Under the pieces are notes generated by a model that did no database searches, was not told where the DNA came from, and saw only the letters and a program-made list of their open reading frames with translations. 64,000 nucleotides of DNA from Lachancea kluyveri NRRL Y-12651. Its lineage: Eukaryota; Ascomycota; Saccharomycetes; Saccharomycetales; Saccharomycetaceae. The translations under genes were made by a program, and so were the position numbers. Numbering within the stretch: the stretch's first letter is position 1; each line of letters begins with the position of its first letter. The stretch spans positions 930,001 to 994,000 of the forward strand of contig CM000690.1 in assembly GCA_000149225.2 (NCBI GenBank), in the 5' to 3' direction. This document shows, one piece after another, positions 29,839-38,601 of the stretch.

Positions 29839-30774
29839 ATGCCACGTCTGCTGGCTACTCAATCACATGTTGTCCACGGATACGTGGGAAACAAGGCTGC
29901 TACTTTCCCGTTGCAATGTATGGGCTGGGATGTGGACTGTTTGAATAGCGTGCAATTTTCCAATCATACCGGTTATGGCATGGATAAAGTATTCGGTACT
30001 ATGACCGACGAGCACCAATTGGAACAGGTATTTCAAGGCTTGCTCGACCTACCGCCCTGCCTCGATGGTTACCACGCCCTGCTCTCTGGCTATTTGCCCA
30101 ACAAGGCCTCCGTCAACTGTGTGGGCCGCTACTATTCTCGTTTGAAACAACGTGCTGCTCATCAGGCGATATGGCTGCTCGACCCGGTCATGGGGGACGA
30201 AGGACAGTTGTACGTAAGTGACGACGTGATTCCCGAGTATCGCGCCTTGGTCGGCTCCGGCCTTGTCGACGCCATCACTCCAAACCAGTTCGAGCTCGAG
30301 ATTCTATACGGCGACTCCGTGCCGGATTTGCCAACCTTGAAACGAGCTCTGCAGCACCTGCACGCCACAGTGCCTGTAATTGTCGTCACCTCTTGCTCCT
30401 CCGCGCTGTTTGGTGATCCATCCCACATCTACTGTGTTGCCTCCTTGCGTGACACAGATCCGATTGTCTACCGTGTTCCCATCATTGACTCTTATTTCAC
30501 CGGCGTGGGTGATTTGTTTTCCGCAGTGCTCTTGGACCACCTTTACCGTATGTTTCTCAGCGGTTCAACCGCCACGTTCACCCACGAGATTAACCATGTC
30601 TTGAATGTCGTCCATAGTGTTCTTGAGACTACGCTGCAGCTTTCGCCCAAAAACGTCAAGGCCTCCATTGGATCTCCAACAGAAATGAGAGAAATGGAAT
30701 TGAGGATCGTACAAAGCAGGGACTGCTACGAACAGAGGCAAGCTTCCCGTGACTTCATATATAAATATTTATAG
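29839..30774 (+). CDS. BUD16: BUD16, pyridoxal kinase
   Basis: The protein has 311 aa (S. cerevisiae 312). It belongs to the ribokinase-like PdxK family: the opening QSHVVHGYVGNKAATFPLQ is the pyridoxal-binding segment, LLDPVMGDEGQLYV follows in the middle, TPNQFELE is the conserved loop, and FTGVGDLFSAVLL contains the GxGD catalytic aspartate. It phosphorylates pyridoxal, pyridoxine and pyridoxamine with ATP to make the B6 cofactor. The neighbouring convergent gene encodes a PLP enzyme, with only six bases between the stops. Base composition looks richer in GC than in most of the window. Confidence 0.95.
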   Translation: MPRLLATQSHVVHGYVGNKAATFPLQCMGWDVDCLNSVQFSNHTGYGMDKVFGTMTDEHQLEQVFQGLLDLPPCLDGYHALLSGYLPNKASVNCVGRYYSRLKQRAAHQAIWLLDPVMGDEGQLYVSDDVIPEYRALVGSGLVDAITPNQFELEILYGDSVPDLPTLKRALQHLHATVPVIVVTSCSSALFGDPSHIYCVASLRDTDPIVYRVPIIDSYFTGVGDLFSAVLLDHLYRMFLSGSTATFTHEINHVLNVVHSVLETTLQLSPKNVKASIGSPTEMREMELRIVQSRDCYEQRQASRDFIYKYL

Positions 30775-30780
30775 AAACTA

Positions 30781-31932
30781 CTAGTTCGAAAAGCACTCGT
30801 TATATGCTTGTTCCAATATTGGCAGGCCCTTCTTAAGTTCTTGTGTAGAGTTGCCATACCCGATCCGGATGCATCCTGCCACTCCGAACGTCTCGCCAGG
30901 CACGCACAGAACCTGGTATTTTTCAGCTAGTCTGGAGCAGAAGGCTTCAGTGTCCTTGATGCCGTTTAATTGTACCAAGCACACCGAACCTCCGGTAGGC
31001 TTGTTGACAAGACTCAGTTTCCCGTTTGTTCCATCGAGGTATTTGCACAGAAATTCCAAGTTTTCCTTGCAAAGCGACATGTTTCGCTTCAAAACGGCAC
31101 TACGGTGTTTCAACACATATCTCGAAATCGTGTCGTCCACCATCGAAACTGAAATCGTGTTGTAATCCCTTCTGGAGGCTGCATCCCTCAAAAACGTTTT
31201 ATCTTGACTAACGATCCACCCTAACCGCAACCCAGCACAGGCAAATGCCTTTGACATCGACCCTGTCACTACGCCACGTGGATCCAACACACACATTGAT
31301 TTCGGATATTGGCTCTCGTTGTCATGAGAATGGAACAGTGGGCGATAAACCTCATCGCAGATGACTCTGATCTCGTTCTTTCGGGCCAGCGCTGCAATCT
31401 CTTCAAGAGTAGCTGTGGGGATTACAGAGCCTAATGGATTGTTTGGGTTGTTCAAAACAATGCACTTGGTGTTCCCCTTTATCATGGATTTCAATTTTCC
31501 AATATCAGGAATAAAATCGTTCTCCCGGTTTAATTCCAAGAGTTCAACTTCGGCTCCAAACATCTTGGGAACACTGCTCAACTGTTGGTAGGTAGGATCA
31601 ACACAGATCACATGGTCGCCTGGCCCGGCCAAGGTATAACTCACCAAAAAGTTGGCACCAATCGCACCATTGGTAATCAAAACATTGTCCTTGTCCAGTT
31701 TAACCTCTTTGTCTGAGTACAGCGATGCGACTAACGACCGTAACTCATCCGAACCCTTAATCGCTCCGTACGTGAATCTGAGATCGCGGTCCAACTCAAA
31801 CCGCTCGCCTGTCAGTTGCTCGAGCTCGTTCAAACACAAAGAGTAGCAGCAAGTTTCACCCAGATTGTACAAAATATTAGTTTCATATTTATCCATAAAT
31901 TGCTCAACGGCAAAATCCTCTTGAAAAGGCAT
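30781..31932 (-). CDS. PLP-dependent class I/II aminotransferase
   Basis: The protein has 383 aa from the ATG at 31932. It is a fold-type I aminotransferase: NNPNNPLG (161-168), CDEVYRPL with Asp193 and Tyr196 contacting the cofactor, and TGSMSKAFACAGLRLGW with Lys228 as the likely Schiff-base lysine. The C-terminal GCIRIGYG carries the substrate-carboxylate arginine. It does not look like the standard S. cerevisiae aminotransferases (Aat1/2, Aro8/9, Bna3, Alt1), and no such gene occurs at the matching S. cerevisiae position. Its closest relatives may be fungal or bacterial members of the broad aspartate/capreomycidine-synthase-like group. Substrate unknown; horizontal origin possible but untested. 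Confidence 0.85.
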   Translation of the reverse strand: MPFQEDFAVEQFMDKYETNILYNLGETCCYSLCLNELEQLTGERFELDRDLRFTYGAIKGSDELRSLVASLYSDKEVKLDKDNVLITNGAIGANFLVSYTLAGPGDHVICVDPTYQQLSSVPKMFGAEVELLELNRENDFIPDIGKLKSMIKGNTKCIVLNNPNNPLGSVIPTATLEEIAALARKNEIRVICDEVYRPLFHSHDNESQYPKSMCVLDPRGVVTGSMSKAFACAGLRLGWIVSQDKTFLRDAASRRDYNTISVSMVDDTISRYVLKHRSAVLKRNMSLCKENLEFLCKYLDGTNGKLSLVNKPTGGSVCLVQLNGIKDTEAFCSRLAEKYQVLCVPGETFGVAGCIRIGYGNSTQELKKGLPILEQAYNECFSN

Positions 31933-32940
31933 TTTCACTCTAATCAGATACTCGTAGTGTCGAATTCATAGCTTAGTTTCTCAGACTATTCGGTACATAA
32001 ATACACATATATATATATATATCTGCATGCTGTTTAGTCATATATTTTCGTGAACTTGAAGAAAATTTTCCGCTTCATGCTATGTTCGATGCTGTTGCTA
32101 TTGCTATTGCTTTATTCTCTAGGATTTAGCGAGTAAACTCCACCATTGACCCAGTTTTACCGTCGCTTATGATTTTCATTTCTTTAAATGGCAACCTTCA
32201 CCGACAATCAGAAGACATGGGACATCACCTTCAAAAATACCAAGCTCCAGGTATTAAAAATGAAAATCAAGATCATGGAACGTATTCGAACATTAAAGAG
32301 AAAGAAGTTACTGTTGGAACGAAATACAACTATTGACCATCGACCATCGACTAGTATTCGTGTTACTAGTATATTATCACACACGGTGTTATAAGGTGAC
32401 ATAAAGAATGAGAAACAGTCATCTAAATTAGTGGAAGCTGAAACGCAAGGATTGATAATGTAATAGGATAATGAACCAGAAACATATAAAAGGAAGAATA
32501 TTTGTATGTAGAATTATCGACTCCTTTTCTGGATTCCTAGAAAGACGAGGAGAACTTCTAGTATAACCATATACCAATTATTATAGCCTTAATCAAAAAT
32601 GGAATCTCAACAATTGTCCCACTATTCACACATTTCTCAGTTACACTTTTTGTGTTTCTTCGATTAAATTTTGTTTTCCCATCTCGCCTTATAGTTATTT
32701 TCGCGCGAAATTCGTGTCGCATTAAACTATTTGAGCTCTCCACAGTCCCTAGAGTTTGGCTTCCTGGCGACGTGAGCTGCAAGTCCAAAATTCCTAATGG
32801 AATACTCTATAGACAATCCTCTAGTACATTCCATATCGTACCAAGGAAACATTGTTCAGGCCGGTACCAATAATTCGATACCGAACATAGTATTTGTGTA
32901 AATTAAAATCAATAGTTCCCCATGAACATGACAGATATCC
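31933..32940. other. Gene-free kilobase upstream of tRNA-Gln
   Basis: Apart from the solo LTR described separately, I see only AT-rich DNA, including a TA-dinucleotide run near 32009-32022, the probable promoter of the aminotransferase. A 68-codon frame at 32188-32394 runs into the LTR and is not a gene. The 300 bases between LTR and tRNA could hold older, unrecognisable insertions. Confidence 0.5.
32312..32639 (+). mobile_element. Solo delta LTR of the Ty1/Ty2 (Pseudoviridae, copia) family
   Basis: The element is 328 bp, begins TGTTGGAA and ends CATTTCTCA, the termini of S. cerevisiae delta sequences. It is flanked on both sides by the same five bases, GTTAC (32307-32311 and 32640-32644), a perfect target-site duplication. 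Long internal blocks match the delta consensus as I remember it, for example ACTAGTATATTATCA, AGTGGAAGCTGAAACGCAAG and GAGGAGAACTTCTAGTAT, with a TATA box near 32485. It is a solo LTR, a fossil left by recombination between the two LTRs of a former full element. It lies about 300 bp upstream of a tRNA gene, the usual Ty1 target zone. The intact duplication suggests moderate or young age. Confidence 0.93.
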
Positions 32941-33012
32941 GGTCCTATAGTGTAGTGGTTATCACTTTCGGTTTTGATCCGGACAACCCCGGTTCGAATC
33001 CGGGTAGGACCT
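32941..33012 (+). tRNA. tRNA-Gln (UUG)
   Basis: A 72-nt cloverleaf begins GGTCCTATAGTGTAGTGG. The acceptor stem GGTCCTA pairs with TAGGACC, the anticodon loop is TTTTGAT giving anticodon TTG, and the T-arm is CCCCGGTTCGAATCCGGG. No intron is present. A T-run (CTCTTTTTTG) immediately downstream is a good RNA polymerase III terminator. Confidence 0.97.
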
Positions 33013-33163
33013 CTTTTTTGCTCTAGTGTTTGTTTAAGCCATTTAATGCTAACACTATTACTTTCGATCAGTATAATTCCTTTTCTTAGATAATTTGTTT
33101 AATTTTTTTTTTTTATAACTGAGGTTGTGTTCTGCTAAATATGTCCTTAATTCTTTTTTACAT

Positions 33164-33937
33164 CTAATAGCCAAATAACCCATCTTCTTCATCCTCCGTA
33201 TTGTTGTTAAAAAACCAGGTAAACACAACGATGCTGGAGTATATGATGAGTCCACCTACAGTACTCATGATACAACTGTAGTGATTAATTAGCTGGCAGT
33301 GGTACAGAACTAAAGGTAGGCAAAGACCGCTAGTAACCAGCATACCAGTAAAAAATTGGCCTACATCCTCAACCTTGTTAGAAGAGTCATTCATAAAGTC
33401 TTGAGACTCAAAGTTACGCTTGTTAAATAAGGTATTTGGGATAGGAGCCGCCAGGAAAATTAAAACTGTTCATATTTATTTTTGTTAGTAAGTATTCTTT
33501 CTTAAGAGATAGTGCAGTGAAAAACAGGTGTTACGGGAAAGCAGGGATGAAAAACGTGTTGGAGAGAAAGGAACACAATACTAGGTACTTAATAGTTGCT
33601 CTTGAGTAAATTTAAGTGATAACCTGGTAGTTGTACTCGCCATCCTTACAAACAAAGAAAGGAGTTGAATCTCTTAGGTTAATCTCGAAGGGACATTACT
33701 TCACACAGGATAGAGCTCAAATTTTGTAGACATTTCTTCTGATAAGCTTTTTTTTCCTGCTTCGACTTTTATCAAACTCTTCTGAACGTATCGTGCTATT
33801 ACAATCATTCACATACTGTCAAATAATGGATAATAGTTATGGAACAAAGCACAGCTTAAAATCACCAGCAAAAAGCCTAGGGCCAAAAACCCGGATAGTG
33901 ATATGATTTTGGTTAGTGGTGAAACTTTAAATGGCAT
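33164..33937 (-). CDS. VPS55: VPS55, late-endosome sorting protein, spliced in two exons
   Basis: The coding sequence joins exon 1 (33937 down to 33817) and exon 2 (33465 down to 33164), giving 140 aa, exactly the S. cerevisiae length. Exon 1 encodes MPFKVSPLTKIISLSG through PLFD, and the junction codon ATT leads into LIFLAAPIPNTLFN and the C-terminal half ending DGLFGY. The joined protein matches Vps55 throughout. Four membrane segments are visible. Vps55 acts with Vps68 in endosome-to-vacuole transport and is the yeast homologue of the human leptin-receptor-overlapping transcript protein. Exon 2 alone also begins with an in-frame ATG (33394), so a simple frame search would miss the first 64 residues. 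It lies between tRNA-Gln and SSC1. Confidence 0.95.
33466..33816 (-). other. Spliceosomal intron in VPS55
   Basis: The intron is 351 nt. On the minus strand it starts GTATGT directly after the GAC-A of exon 1. It has a perfect TACTAAC branch site (complement of 33484-33490) and ends AACAG at 33466, 18 nt past the branch box, at the first AG. Splicing restores a continuous Vps55 frame. S. cerevisiae VPS55 is intronless as far as I know. Confidence 0.93.
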
Positions 33938-34511
33938 TAGTAAATGTACTCTCCTCTAATGTGCTGTGCTGTGCAATACCGTCTTAAGCTGTGCTGCAAT
34001 CGGTATAAACAGGGATCCAATTCCAAGAAATGAAAAGAACAAAAATATATTCGTATATAGTTACTTTTTACAAAGAAGGCCGTGTTAACATTATAATCCT
34101 AAAGAGTGAAAATAGATGGTACCTCTGGTTAGGGCTTGACCCACATCGCATTAGAGGAGAATACGGAACACTTCAGACCTCAGTTTCCATAATTTTAATT
34201 CAATATCTCTTCGTATGCCTTCATCGGTGAGTGAAATCAAGCGCGCTGCAAGTACTGTACTTTAAATATTACAAACTCGTGTTGATATTAACTTACAAAC
34301 ATTTAAAATGTTAAACAGTTTAGTAGAGAGAAGCGGGCTTATATCTTATGTGAAACCTATATACAAGTTTATATAAGCTGCTCCCCCCTCCCATTGATAC
34401 TTAGTTAATAAAACATATGTTTAGAGAAAATAAAGTTGTTGTTTAGTGTGGTGTGGTGTGGTGTAAGTGCAAATACAAGAAGACATTAGTGTTGAGGTGT
34501 CATTAAGTCGT
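33938..34511. other. Spacer between VPS55 and SSC1
   Basis: This 574-base region holds the VPS55 promoter and the SSC1 3' end. A small tandem repeat of GTGTG units occurs at 34446-34464. A 66-codon frame at 34030-34230 resembles nothing recognised and is probably not a gene. Confidence 0.5.
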
Positions 34512-36449
34512 TTATTGTTTAGAGTCACCAGAAGATTGGTTGTTGGAAGAGTCGTTCTTGTACATTTGTTCGAACAATTTCATAGAAGAGGTTTGTAACT
34601 CATCGGTCTTGGTCTTCAAGTCTTCAGCGTTGACTTCTTCACCGGATTGAACTCTGGCAACCAACTCTCTCAAAGAGGTAACTTGGTCCTTGACCTTCTG
34701 GGCTTCGGCCTTGTCTAACTTAGCTTCGAATTCCTTCAAGGAGTTTTCAGTGTCGTTGGCCAATTGGTCAGCCTTGTTGGCAGTTTCAATGGATTGCTTT
34801 CTAGCCTCATCTTGGTCTCTGTACTTTTCAGCATCGCTGACCATTTGTTCGATCTCAGATTCAGACAAACCGGAAGAACCAGCAACAGTGATAGAAGCGT
34901 CCTTGTTGGAGGCCTTGTCTCTAGCAGAAACGTTGATGATACCATCAGCATCGATGTCGAAACTGACTTCAATTTGTGGAACACCCTTTGGAGCAGGTGG
35001 AATACCAGACAAAGTGAAGTTACCGATCAACTTGTTGTCTCTAACCAACTCTCTTTCACCTTGGAACACTCTGATTTCAACAGAGGTTTGACCAGCAGCA
35101 GCAGTAGAGAAGATTTGAGATTTCTTGGTTGGAATAGTAGTGTTTCTTGGAATCAATCTGGTGAAAACACCACCCAAAGTTTCGATACCTAGGGATAATG
35201 GGGTAACATCCAACAACAAGACGTCAGTGACTTCACCGGCCAAAACGGCACCTTGAATTGCAGCACCAATGGCGACAGCTTCGTCTGGGTTGACAGCCTT
35301 AGATGGCTCCTTACCAAACAATTGCTTGACAGTTTCAACAACCTTTGGCATTCTGGACATACCACCAACCAAGATGACGTCAGAGACATCAGAGGTTGCT
35401 AGGTTAGCATCCTTCAAAGCCTTCTTGACTGGGTCGATGGTTCTCTTGACCAATGGCTCAGTCAAAGACTCGAATTGAGCTCTGGAGAACTTCATGTTGA
35501 TATGTTTTGGACCGGAGGCGTCTGCAGTAATAAAAGGCAAGTTGATCTCAGTAGAAACGGTAGAAGACAATTCAATCTTAGCCTTTTCAGCGGCTTCTCT
35601 AATTCTTTGGATAGCCATACGGTCGTTTTGCAAGTCGATACCAGATTCCTTCTTGAAGTTGGCGACAATCTCTCTCAACATATAAATATCGAAATCTTCA
35701 CCACCCAAGTGAGTGTCACCATTAGTGGACTTCACTTCAAAGACACCATTGTCGATATCCAAGATAGAAATATCGAAAGTACCACCACCCAAGTCAAAGA
35801 CAGCGACAACTTTGGAGTCGGACTTTTCCAAACCGTAAGCCAAAGCGGCAGCGGTTGGTTCATTAACGACACGCAGAACGTTCAAACCGACAATTTGACC
35901 AGCATCCTTGGTGGCTTGCCTTTGAGAATCGTTAAAGTAAGCTGGAACGGTAACAACAGCATTCTTGACAGACTTACCCAAGTAAGCTTCAGCAGTTTCC
36001 TTCATCTTGTTCAAGACGAAACCACCGATTTGGGCTGGAGAATAAGTTTGGCCTCTGGCCTCCAACCAAGCGTCACCGTTAGAGTGCTTAACAATCTTGT
36101 ATGGAACTTGCTTGATGTCTCTTTGAACTTCGACGTCTTCAAAACGACGACCGATCAAACGCTTAGTGGCAAACAAAGTGTTTTCTGGGTTGACGACAGC
36201 TTGACGTTTGGCTGGAATACCAACCAAACGTTCACCGTCTTTGGTGAAAGCAACGACAGATGGAGTAGTTCTAGCACCTTCAGCATTTTCAATAATTTTT
36301 GGGATCTTACCTTCCATGATGGCGACGGCAGAGTTGGTGGTACCCAAGTCGATACCAATGACTTGGCCTTGGACCTTGGAGGAGTTGAAACGGGCAGCAA
36401 CACGCAATGGGTTGGCAGAGTTACGCAACATAGATTTAGCGGATAGCAT
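34512..36449 (-). CDS. SSC1: SSC1, mitochondrial Hsp70
   Basis: The protein has 645 aa (S. cerevisiae Ssc1 654) from [11 protein letters not shown] at 36449, which aligns with the S. cerevisiae start; an in-frame ATG 19 codons upstream (36506) also exists. The basic presequence of about 25 residues is followed by [16 protein letters not shown] and the other DnaK-type ATPase signatures ([27 protein letters not shown]), then the substrate-binding domain and a helical lid. Ssc1 is the motor of protein import (with Tim44 and Pam proteins) and a matrix chaperone. It is the single counterpart of the S. cerevisiae pair SSC1 (YJR045C) and ECM10 (YEL030W). Confidence 0.97.
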   Translation of the reverse strand: MLSAKSMLRNSANPLRVAARFNSSKVQGQVIGIDLGTTNSAVAIMEGKIPKIIENAEGARTTPSVVAFTKDGERLVGIPAKRQAVVNPENTLFATKRLIGRRFEDVEVQRDIKQVPYKIVKHSNGDAWLEARGQTYSPAQIGGFVLNKMKETAEAYLGKSVKNAVVTVPAYFNDSQRQATKDAGQIVGLNVLRVVNEPTAAALAYGLEKSDSKVVAVFDLGGGTFDISILDIDNGVFEVKSTNGDTHLGGEDFDIYMLREIVANFKKESGIDLQNDRMAIQRIREAAEKAKIELSSTVSTEINLPFITADASGPKHINMKFSRAQFESLTEPLVKRTIDPVKKALKDANLATSDVSDVILVGGMSRMPKVVETVKQLFGKEPSKAVNPDEAVAIGAAIQGAVLAGEVTDVLLLDVTPLSLGIETLGGVFTRLIPRNTTIPTKKSQIFSTAAAGQTSVEIRVFQGERELVRDNKLIGNFTLSGIPPAPKGVPQIEVSFDIDADGIINVSARDKASNKDASITVAGSSGLSESEIEQMVSDAEKYRDQDEARKQSIETANKADQLANDTENSLKEFEAKLDKAEAQKVKDQVTSLRELVARVQSGEEVNAEDLKTKTDELQTSSMKLFEQMYKNDSSNNQSSGDSKQ

Positions 36450-36842
36450 TTCTCTTATGACTTGCTGTAGCGGTTTGGGAAGGTTGAGTGGCAAAAAAGT
36501 CTTCATTTCTTAAATAGCGCGAAAATTTTTCTGGCTGACGGCAGAGAAGACTCTGGAAAAAATTTTCCTTGCCGACCGGATGAGTCACTCAGGACGGTTT
36601 ATATTTTCGGCGATTCGGTCTCCGATATCGGCGTTTAATATTACCTTCGTAAATAGTTATGTGAGTGAATATTATGTTTCGTTTGTGGTGATTTATATTT
36701 GTCTTGATCTGATTAAATAATCAGCTGAAAAAATTTAGTTTTATACTTCTGAAGGAATAACGAACAGTCTATAATTCTGTAAATTATAGGGCAATATTCA
36801 TACGGAACGAGTAGAAAACGACCAGCTCGGGTGACGCAAGAA
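36450..36842. other. Divergent promoter region, SSC1-TAH11
   Basis: This 393-base region has several GAAAATTTT/TTTTCC blocks and one CGCGAAA (36519-36525) resembling an SBF/SCB core, but it lies nearer SSC1 than TAH11. No clear heat-shock element array was seen. Confidence 0.45.
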
Positions 36843-38534
36843 ATGACCGTCAACAAAATCCCAACTATTGATTTAAATAGTATTTCTAATGAGTCCCAAC
36901 TTGTGCCGATAGTTAAAGGCATCTTAATGAACCATGACACATTTTTACTTAAGAACTATGCAAACCAAGAAGCTTTAGAGGGATTGCTTGAACAATTACA
37001 GGAAATTCCTCCAGTGACTGATGAAGGATTTGATCCTAATTTCACTGGTGCCCTGAAGTTGGACGAAGGCAACACCTTATTGGAACAGTATATTATCAAT
37101 ACCGGTTCCTTGCAGTTTCCTAGAGAAATCTTAAATCCATATTTACAGAAGATTTACTCCCGTTTATTCAAGCTTGGTATGCACTTTGCCCAATTGTGCT
37201 TACAGGCTGTGGTTTCTGAGCCCTACACTCTTAATGAGAAGGAATTCTCTACAAAACTCACCAGGTACTACACAAACGTGAGGAACTCCGTGCTGGATTT
37301 GCAATTTGACTACCAACAAGAATATGTCACACATACTTCAACAGGGATCATTACGATTTTTCCATCAGCCGAACATATTCAGTACAAGTATAATGGTCAG
37401 TGGAAAACCGTGAATTATCCTGATTGTATCTTAATCCATACAGGTACGTTATTGTCCAATTTATCAAATGGTCTGCATGCCACCTCTCCAATTAAGTTCG
37501 CTACAGACACAACCAATTTGACCATTTCACTACCGCTGGACACTGTTATAAAAGGAGATACACTAGCAAATTTACTTTTAAAACAGCAGATCAGAGAATT
37601 TCCTAAGGTGGCAGAAAAATTCTATCCGAGAGAGCTGGCGGAAATGAACTTAGTTCAAAAAGTCCAGCTTTACAAAGAAGTTTTCAATGTTTCGGATTCT
37701 GTTCTTTCGCTGTATTCCATGTCAAAACCAACAAATACTGCACCAGAACTGTACAACCTCCTGCCGCAGATTTCGAATATGCTGAAAAAAAAGATTACTC
37801 AAGAGATGTTCCTAAAAATGTTATACCTGTGGAAGGATTGTTACATCATAGAAGTCAATTCTAGAGCAGAACTTACCATTAAACCTCCTTCAACGCGGTC
37901 GTTGATGACATTGTCGAACAAATCTAGGAAGTTGGAATACGTGGAAAGAGCTGATTGTTGGCTGAATAATGCTTTGCAACAACCACAAATTCCCGTCGAT
38001 GTTCCAATTTGTAAGATCAGTAAGAGAAAATGCAGTGACAGCTCTTCTGGGTGCACAACAACCAATATTTCAACGCTCAACCCAACTACACCAACGAAAA
38101 AGAATAGATCGAAAGGCTACATCTCGAATTCGGCAGAGAAGTTTTTTCTCAAAGAAGCCAAACCGGATGAAAACGGATCTTCCTTGTTAGAGCGCATCCG
38201 TCAAAAGGAACGTAAAGCCTCTGCCTTACTTTCTCAACGTGAGCGTCAATATCAGCAATTTTTGAAAGTCAAAATTGTACAAGTTTTTGATATTTTGTTT
38301 TCACTTCCACAAGGAAAGCCATATACCAGCACTCATCTTTCTTCTCTGATTACTGATAGTTTACAAGATAGCAATAACCCTATCGGCGATTCAGAAGCAC
38401 AAGAGATTTTACTGAAGCTTCAGGATCTTTTGCAACATAGAATCAAAGTCACTGAAGTAGAAGGCGGATTGAAAGTTTTCAAGTGGGATATTTTAGATAA
38501 ACAGGAATTGAAAACAATATTAGAACATCAGTAG
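36843..38534 (+). CDS. TAH11: TAH11 (CDT1), replication licensing factor
   Basis: The protein has 563 aa from the ATG at 36843 (S. cerevisiae 604); the frame extends four codons upstream only to a GTG. The N-terminal ~250 residues (IPTIDLNSI..., NHDTFLLKNYA..., THTSTGIITIFPSA) resemble the degenerate 2-oxoglutarate/Fe(II) dioxygenase-like fold known at the N terminus of budding-yeast Cdt1. A middle winged-helix region and a C-terminal winged helix (from about SLLERIRQKERKASALL onward) match the Mcm-binding domain. Cdt1 brings Mcm2-7 to ORC-Cdc6 in G1. Lying 4 kb from MCM3 is probably coincidental, because in S. cerevisiae the two are on different chromosomes. Confidence 0.92.
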   Translation: MTVNKIPTIDLNSISNESQLVPIVKGILMNHDTFLLKNYANQEALEGLLEQLQEIPPVTDEGFDPNFTGALKLDEGNTLLEQYIINTGSLQFPREILNPYLQKIYSRLFKLGMHFAQLCLQAVVSEPYTLNEKEFSTKLTRYYTNVRNSVLDLQFDYQQEYVTHTSTGIITIFPSAEHIQYKYNGQWKTVNYPDCILIHTGTLLSNLSNGLHATSPIKFATDTTNLTISLPLDTVIKGDTLANLLLKQQIREFPKVAEKFYPRELAEMNLVQKVQLYKEVFNVSDSVLSLYSMSKPTNTAPELYNLLPQISNMLKKKITQEMFLKMLYLWKDCYIIEVNSRAELTIKPPSTRSLMTLSNKSRKLEYVERADCWLNNALQQPQIPVDVPICKISKRKCSDSSSGCTTTNISTLNPTTPTKKNRSKGYISNSAEKFFLKEAKPDENGSSLLERIRQKERKASALLSQRERQYQQFLKVKIVQVFDILFSLPQGKPYTSTHLSSLITDSLQDSNNPIGDSEAQEILLKLQDLLQHRIKVTEVEGGLKVFKWDILDKQELKTILEHQ

Positions 38535-38601
38535 TTATGTCCTAAAGAATCTATAACAAGTTCGCTATATCGTCCTGCACATACATATAATATATATCAG
38601 T

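Noticed and set aside
32188-32394. 68-codon frame upstream of tRNA-Gln
   Set aside because: Its 3' part lies inside the delta LTR, so it is a chance frame.
33164-33394. 76-aa VPS55 as an unspliced short gene
   Set aside because: The upstream exon, splice signals and full-length match to Vps55 show it is only part of exon 2.
34030-34230. 66-codon frame between VPS55 and SSC1
   Set aside because: No similarity or start context of note; probably chance.
36519-36525. SCB-like CGCGAAA as a G1 control site for TAH11
   Set aside because: A single seven-base match about 320 bases from TAH11 and close to SSC1 is too weak to claim.
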